NCBI GenBank assembly: GCA_030587405.1
Contig: JAUQZD010000046.1
Span: 1-64,000, forward strand
DNA: 64,000 nucleotides
Source of the DNA: Candidatus Freyrarchaeum guaymasense
GTDB lineage: Archaea > Asgardarchaeota > Jordarchaeia > Jordarchaeales > Freyrarchaeaceae
Direction of reading: 5' to 3'
Below are positions 60,455 through 64,000 of the stretch, piece after piece (positions within the stretch are counted from its first letter, which is position 1; each line of letters opens with the position of its first letter). The position numbers were made by a program, and so were the translations under genes. A model generated the notes under the pieces. That model was not told the DNA's origin. It did not search any database and was given only the letters and a program-made list of their open reading frames with translations.

Positions 60455-61043
60455 CCCCCTCCGCTAAAGTCTTAAACTCCTGGACGCTTTTACCTGAGCC
60501 TCTAACGATAACCGTGTCGCCGGCGAGCAGCTTGGTGTTCTCCTTAGGGTTAATGTGTAGCTTATCCTTTCTCCTAATGGCTATGACGTCTACTCCGAGG
60601 CGTCCTCTGAAGCTGGCAATCTGCTTATTACAGAGGGGAGAATTCTTTGATATGGTCGCTCTGACCAGCCTTTCCTCCGTCATGCTGAAAGCATGCGACA
60701 GTATTTGGAGGCCTTCCCCTCTAACGATTGTTGAGGCTATGTCCCCGGCGGCATCGGATATCCTGTTAGCAGCTAAGGCCACCTTCATTATGCCAGCCAT
60801 CTTCTCTGCGTCCTCCCTGTCCCTCACCGCGAACGAGGCGCTCATGAACAAGAGGTAAGTTAAGTAGTCTACGCGTTCCTCAAGCTCCAGCACTTCCTCC
60901 CTGAGGTCTGCGTCGTTAAACAAGACTGCCGAGTAGGCTAAGTCAATGGTTAACTCGGAAATGTTCTTAATCGAAGTTAAAATACTTTTAACACTAAGAG
61001 GTTTGTACTCAACTTTTCCCTCAGCCAACCAGTTGCCCTCCAA
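60423..61043 (-). CDS. PhoU-TrkA_C domain protein, copy 2
   Basis: 206 residues with the same layout: ISELTIDLAYSAVLFND in the PhoU-like part, TISKNSPLCNKQIASFRGRLGVDVIAIRR and GDTVIVRG in the TrkA-C part. The two paralogues are arranged head to tail and probably form a heteromeric regulator of a potassium or magnesium channel. The C-terminus is Gly-rich. It lies 74 bp from the IlvD-like gene. Confidence 0.88.
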   Translation of the reverse strand: MEGNWLAEGKVEYKPLSVKSILTSIKNISELTIDLAYSAVLFNDADLREEVLELEERVDYLTYLLFMSASFAVRDREDAEKMAGIMKVALAANRISDAAGDIASTIVRGEGLQILSHAFSMTEERLVRATISKNSPLCNKQIASFRGRLGVDVIAIRRKDKLHINPKENTKLLAGDTVIVRGSGKSVQEFKTLAEGDDGVGGGRGC

Positions 61044-61116
61044 AGAAGAGAAAACTCTTAAACTAGAGTCGGAAATGCAAGAGAAAAGTGTTAACGATGA
61101 GAATTAAACTTTTCGA

Positions 61117-62874
61117 CTATAAAGCTTCAGGAAAGGGCTGATGGGAAGGTTGAGGGGGGTTAATGTATCCTCCCTTAGAGGGGGACGTAGCGGTCGACGT
61201 GTATAGTGCAAGCACACCCCTAGTAAACCTTTTCTTCGGCCTCCATTCCTTTGCCCTTTCCTTTAGGACTGCTTCGATTTCCTCATTTTCCGCCTCAGAC
61301 CCCTTTAACCCGACGATGTTAAGTTTACGTTCAGGTATGTCTATCTCGACTAAGTCTTCATCCTCTAGGAAGGCTATTGGCCCTCCTTCCGCAGCCTCAG
61401 GGGACACGTGGCCTATGCATGGTCCCCTGCTTGCCCCTGAAAACCTGCCGTCCGTCACCAGCGCCACGGTTCTGCTAAGCTCCTCATTAGATGCGATCGC
61501 CTCCGTCACGTAGAACATCTCAGGCATGCCTAGGCCCTTCGGCCCAGCGTACCTTATGACCACGACGTCGCCCCTCGCTATCTCACCGTCGAAAATGGCT
61601 TTCAACGCTTCCTCCTGAGAGTCGAAGACCTTGGCTGAACCCTTATGAACCAGCATTTGTGGGTCTACAGCGATCTTCTTGACCACAGCTCCGTCTGGAG
61701 CCAAGTTCCCCCTAAGCACTGCTATGGCTCCTTCCCTGCTTAACGGCTCGTTTACGCTTGCCAGAACGTCCCTAACGTTTAACTCGTAGTTTTTCAGGTA
61801 TTCCGCTGATTTCTCGAAGAAGCCGGATGACTCAAGCTCTTTAAGGTTTTCTTCGAGTGTTTTCCCTGTGACTGTAAGCTCGTCCATGTGAAGGTAATCC
61901 TTCAACTCTCTTATGACGGCTTGAACTCCGCCAGCATACCAGAACAGGGAGGTTGGATATCTTCCACTTGGCCTACAATTAAGAAGGAAGGGTATTTCCC
62001 TGTGAAGTTCGTCAAAGAGGTCTATTCCAACGTTGACTCCTGCCTCTCTCGCTATAGCAGGTATGTGGAGGAGCGCGTTGGTTGAGCCGCCTATAGCTGA
62101 GTGGATCATCACAGCGTTCTCTATGGAGTTCCTCGTAACTATTCTCGATGGGGTTAGGTTCTCTTCAACCAACTCCACCACCCTTTTTCCCGCTTCCCTT
62201 GCAAGCCTGTAAAACGAGTTAAGGTAGGCGGGGTGTACGGCTGATGTTGGAAGAGCTAAGCCGAGTGCTTCAGCCATGACCTGCATAGTGTTTGCGGTTC
62301 CCATGAAGGCGCACGCCCCACATGTCGGACATGAGCTACGCGTCTTCGAAAGATACTCTTCAGTTGAAATCTCGCCCCTCTTCAACATGCTGTGGAAGGT
62401 GCCTACTTGCTCGAGCGTCACCATGCCCGGGCCTTCAGCCATAACGCCGCCAGGTACTATAACCGTCGGCATATCGATCCTCATAGCGGCTATGAGGTGG
62501 GCGGGCATAGACTTGTCGCATGAGGAGACTAGAACCAGGCCGTCGAATGGAGACGACAATGCGTGGATTTCAACCATGTAGGCTATGATCTCCCTCGAAA
62601 CCAAGCTGAAGTTCATACCCTCATGCCCCTGGGCTACGCCATCACACATGTCGGAGGCGTAAAAGTAGCTTGGCTTCCCGCCCTTCTCGAACACGCCTAA
62701 GCCAACCGCTCTAGAAACCTTGTCCAAGTGTATGCTGCCGGGGTGAGCATACCCATATGTACTCTCAACTATAATTTGAGGCTTACCTAAATCTTCAATG
62801 GTCCAGTCCATGCCGAGCCTGAGCGCGTCTATTTCAGGCGCCTTATCCCTTAAAAGGGTACTTTTAGTTTTCAA
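61117..62874 (-). CDS. IlvD/Edd-family dehydratase
   Basis: About 585 residues. Fe-S dehydratase: CDGVAQGHEGM, SSCDKSMPAH and CPTCGACAFMGTANTMQ carry the cluster cysteines; SDGRFSG is VTDGRFSGASRGP here. The family includes dihydroxy-acid dehydratase (branched-chain amino acids) and sugar-acid dehydratases. The N-terminal IIVESTYGYAHPG segment differs from typical IlvD, so a sugar-acid role is possible. TTG 62874 follows AAGGTGAT; the frame extends upstream to 62913 but a TATA-like TTTAAATGG there argues against it. Confidence 0.88.
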   Translation of the reverse strand: MKTKSTLLRDKAPEIDALRLGMDWTIEDLGKPQIIVESTYGYAHPGSIHLDKVSRAVGLGVFEKGGKPSYFYASDMCDGVAQGHEGMNFSLVSREIIAYMVEIHALSSPFDGLVLVSSCDKSMPAHLIAAMRIDMPTVIVPGGVMAEGPGMVTLEQVGTFHSMLKRGEISTEEYLSKTRSSCPTCGACAFMGTANTMQVMAEALGLALPTSAVHPAYLNSFYRLAREAGKRVVELVEENLTPSRIVTRNSIENAVMIHSAIGGSTNALLHIPAIAREAGVNVGIDLFDELHREIPFLLNCRPSGRYPTSLFWYAGGVQAVIRELKDYLHMDELTVTGKTLEENLKELESSGFFEKSAEYLKNYELNVRDVLASVNEPLSREGAIAVLRGNLAPDGAVVKKIAVDPQMLVHKGSAKVFDSQEEALKAIFDGEIARGDVVVIRYAGPKGLGMPEMFYVTEAIASNEELSRTVALVTDGRFSGASRGPCIGHVSPEAAEGGPIAFLEDEDLVEIDIPERKLNIVGLKGSEAENEEIEAVLKERAKEWRPKKRFTRGVLALYTSTATSPSKGGYINPPQPSHQPFPEAL

Positions 62875-62989
62875 ACATATCACCTTAAAGGAGAAATGAG
62901 AGGCTGATGCCATTTAAACCTTAAACTATTATTTTTAGTTGAGCATCGCTTGATGTTTTACATTGGTTGGCGGTGGGATGGATGTTAAC

Positions 62990-63658
62990 TCAATCGTCAA
63001 CTAGCTTCTGAAGCGTGTAGAGGCTGTTGAGGTACATGTCAGGTTTAACCCTTAATCTTACGTGTGGGCGTTTAATTACAGCTACCGTCGAGCCAGCGTT
63101 TCTACCGGCTAGGACGTCGGCGTCGCTGTCACCAACCATTAAGCCGTCTGATGGACGGCATCCTAACACTTTAAAGGCTTCCAGAACACCGGTTGCCTCC
63201 GGCTTCGCGTCTCCTTGCCTTTCAGTTCCCAGGGCTATCATAACGTCGAAATATTTCTCAAGGTTAAACGATTTAACCTCTAGGAGCGTTACTCTAGGAG
63301 AGGTGTTTGTAACCAAGCCCAAGGGAACTGTAAGGTGGAGGTTTTCAAGCGACTCTACGTCTACGTAGGGTTTTATCGCTCCCTTCCTTATTAAGCGTGA
63401 TCTAAGCTTTAAGTCGAATTCGTCAAACGTACGCCAGAAGAGACCTGGGTCAGCTACACCCCATGATTTGAGGATCCTCCAGTGTTCTCGCCCGCTAACC
63501 CAGAGCCTTAACCGTTCCCTGCGTGGAGGAGGAGGTAAACGTAGTTTCCTGAGTGTTTCAACGAGGATAGAGTCAAAAAAATCAGGTGAAGGCATTCGGA
63601 TCAGGGTTCCATCAAGGTCAAAAAGGATCGCGTGAAACCCTCTAGCCATTTCAACCAC
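62990..63658 (-). CDS. HAD-family phosphatase
   Basis: 222-residue haloacid dehalogenase-fold hydrolase: motif I FDLDGTLI, motif II LVTNTSP, motif III lysine in KPEATG, motif IV GDSDADVLAGRNAG, with a small helical cap domain (about residues 20-100). Phosphoglycolate phosphatase or a related sugar-phosphate phosphatase are options. ATG 63658; the in-frame ATG at 63649 is also plausible. It lies 20 bp downstream of the Fe-S protein gene on the same strand. Confidence 0.88.
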   Translation of the reverse strand: MVEMARGFHAILFDLDGTLIRMPSPDFFDSILVETLRKLRLPPPPRRERLRLWVSGREHWRILKSWGVADPGLFWRTFDEFDLKLRSRLIRKGAIKPYVDVESLENLHLTVPLGLVTNTSPRVTLLEVKSFNLEKYFDVMIALGTERQGDAKPEATGVLEAFKVLGCRPSDGLMVGDSDADVLAGRNAGSTVAVIKRPHVRLRVKPDMYLNSLYTLQKLVDD

Positions 63659-63677
63659 TTAGGCTCTATAACGTAAA

Positions 63678-64000
63678 TTAAAGGTGAGATGCTACCAAGT
63701 CAACGAGGTCACATACTTTCAGTGGTGATTCAAGCCTTTTCGCAGCAAGGTCAAGGTTTGTTCTGCAGAGAGGGCAGCTCGTGACTAGCAACTTGGCGCC
63801 TGTAGCCTCTGCTTCACGGATCCTCTTTTCGGCTATTCGAACAGCCGACTCGGGTTTAAACGTGAAGTATCCTCCTCCGCCTCCACAGCAGTTAGCAGCG
63901 TCACGGTTATGTTCCATTTCTACAAGTTCAACTCCCGGTATAGCTTTTATCACGTCTCTCGGAGGATCATATAGTCCGCAATGCCTCCCCATGTGACATG
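63678..64000 (-). CDS. HdrD-like Fe-S protein, C-terminal part (cut by window end)
   Basis: The C-terminal CCG domain of an HdrD/GlpC-like protein: PCHMGRHCGLYD (the frame continues through the last base, giving the CH before MGRH), ANCCGGGGGYF and CPLCRTNLD. Relative of the HdrD-like protein at 7877-9175. The 5' part lies beyond the window, so length and partners are unknown. Confidence 0.85.
   Translation of the reverse strand, partial: CHMGRHCGLYDPPRDVIKAIPGVELVEMEHNRDAANCCGGGGGYFTFKPESAVRIAEKRIREAEATGAKLLVTSCPLCRTNLDLAAKRLESPLKVCDLVDLVASHL

Noticed and set aside
1..64000. CRISPR arrays, insertion sequences, integrase or attachment sites
   Set aside because: No regularly spaced repeats, transposase or integrase motifs were found on reading both strands.

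Overview
The window is 64 kb of archaeal chromosome, probably from a thermophile of the TACK (Thermoproteota-like) assemblage. Evidence: archaeal information-processing genes (CCA-adding enzyme, EndA, TFE, MBF1, PAN, NAC, Trm56, Sulfolobus-type SSB), Rab-like GTPases, a tetraether-lipid radical SAM synthase, a tungsten-type aldehyde:ferredoxin oxidoreductase, and SpeD plus BpsA for branched polyamines, which are typical of heat-loving organisms. GTG and TTG starts are common, with GGTGG/GGAGG Shine-Dalgarno sites; several other genes look leaderless behind a TATA box. No rRNA, CRISPR array, insertion sequence or phage module is visible. The phylum cannot be fixed from this window.

Layout. 1-9.2 kb: ferredoxin, CCA enzyme, ThpR, a hydrogenase-maturation protease, an EndA-like subunit, hdrBC, a roadblock protein, tRNA-His beside hisS, and an HdrD-like protein. 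9.3-15.3 kb: LeuB-like and LeuC-like enzymes (leuC carries a one-base frameshift), a cyclase, an M20 peptidase and small membrane proteins. 15.8-19.8 kb: a candidate structured RNA and an hdrCBA operon whose HdrA carries a fused MvhD domain. 20-32.5 kb: second cyclase, DUF4443 regulator, GT2 glycosyltransferase, M28 peptidase, flippase, FAH protein, speD behind a long structured leader, bpsA, and AOR with its ferredoxin. 32.5-41 kb: a long coiled-coil protein, two Rab-like GTPases, SSB, a V4R (Bet3-like) protein, and an operon of thioredoxin/KaiB-fold protein, KaiC-like ATPase, RecA-GTPase fusion, roadblock protein and degenerate KaiC-like protein. 41-51 kb: two radical SAM enzymes, TrmI, a gelsolin-like protein, P-loop and VWA proteins, and small metabolic genes. 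52-58.9 kb: Lrp-type regulator, TFE-HD-DUF2110, Trm56, MBF1, PAN-PUA-NAC and atpD. 59-64 kb: tRNA-Ser, acetyltransferase, two PhoU/TrkA-C proteins, an IlvD/Edd dehydratase, a HAD phosphatase and the cut end of another HdrD-like gene.

The main theme of interest is RNA splicing. tRNA-His carries two introns and tRNA-Ser(GCT) three. Three of these five fold, by hand, into bulge-helix-bulge (BHB) motifs at non-canonical sites (D-loop and T-loop). The tetraether synthase gene is interrupted exactly inside its CxxxCxxC radical SAM motif by 55 nt that form a complete BHB motif. Removing them restores both the reading frame and the motif, so this looks like a rare archaeal protein-coding intron. The EndA homologue here lacks the catalytic histidine, as a structural subunit of a heteromeric, broad-specificity endonuclease would.

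A second theme is a eukaryote-like regulatory neighbourhood of small GTPases, roadblock proteins, a V4R/TRAPP-like protein, KaiC-like ATPases with a KaiB/thioredoxin-fold partner, and a gelsolin-like protein. Redox metabolism centres on repeated Hdr modules, ferredoxins and AOR.
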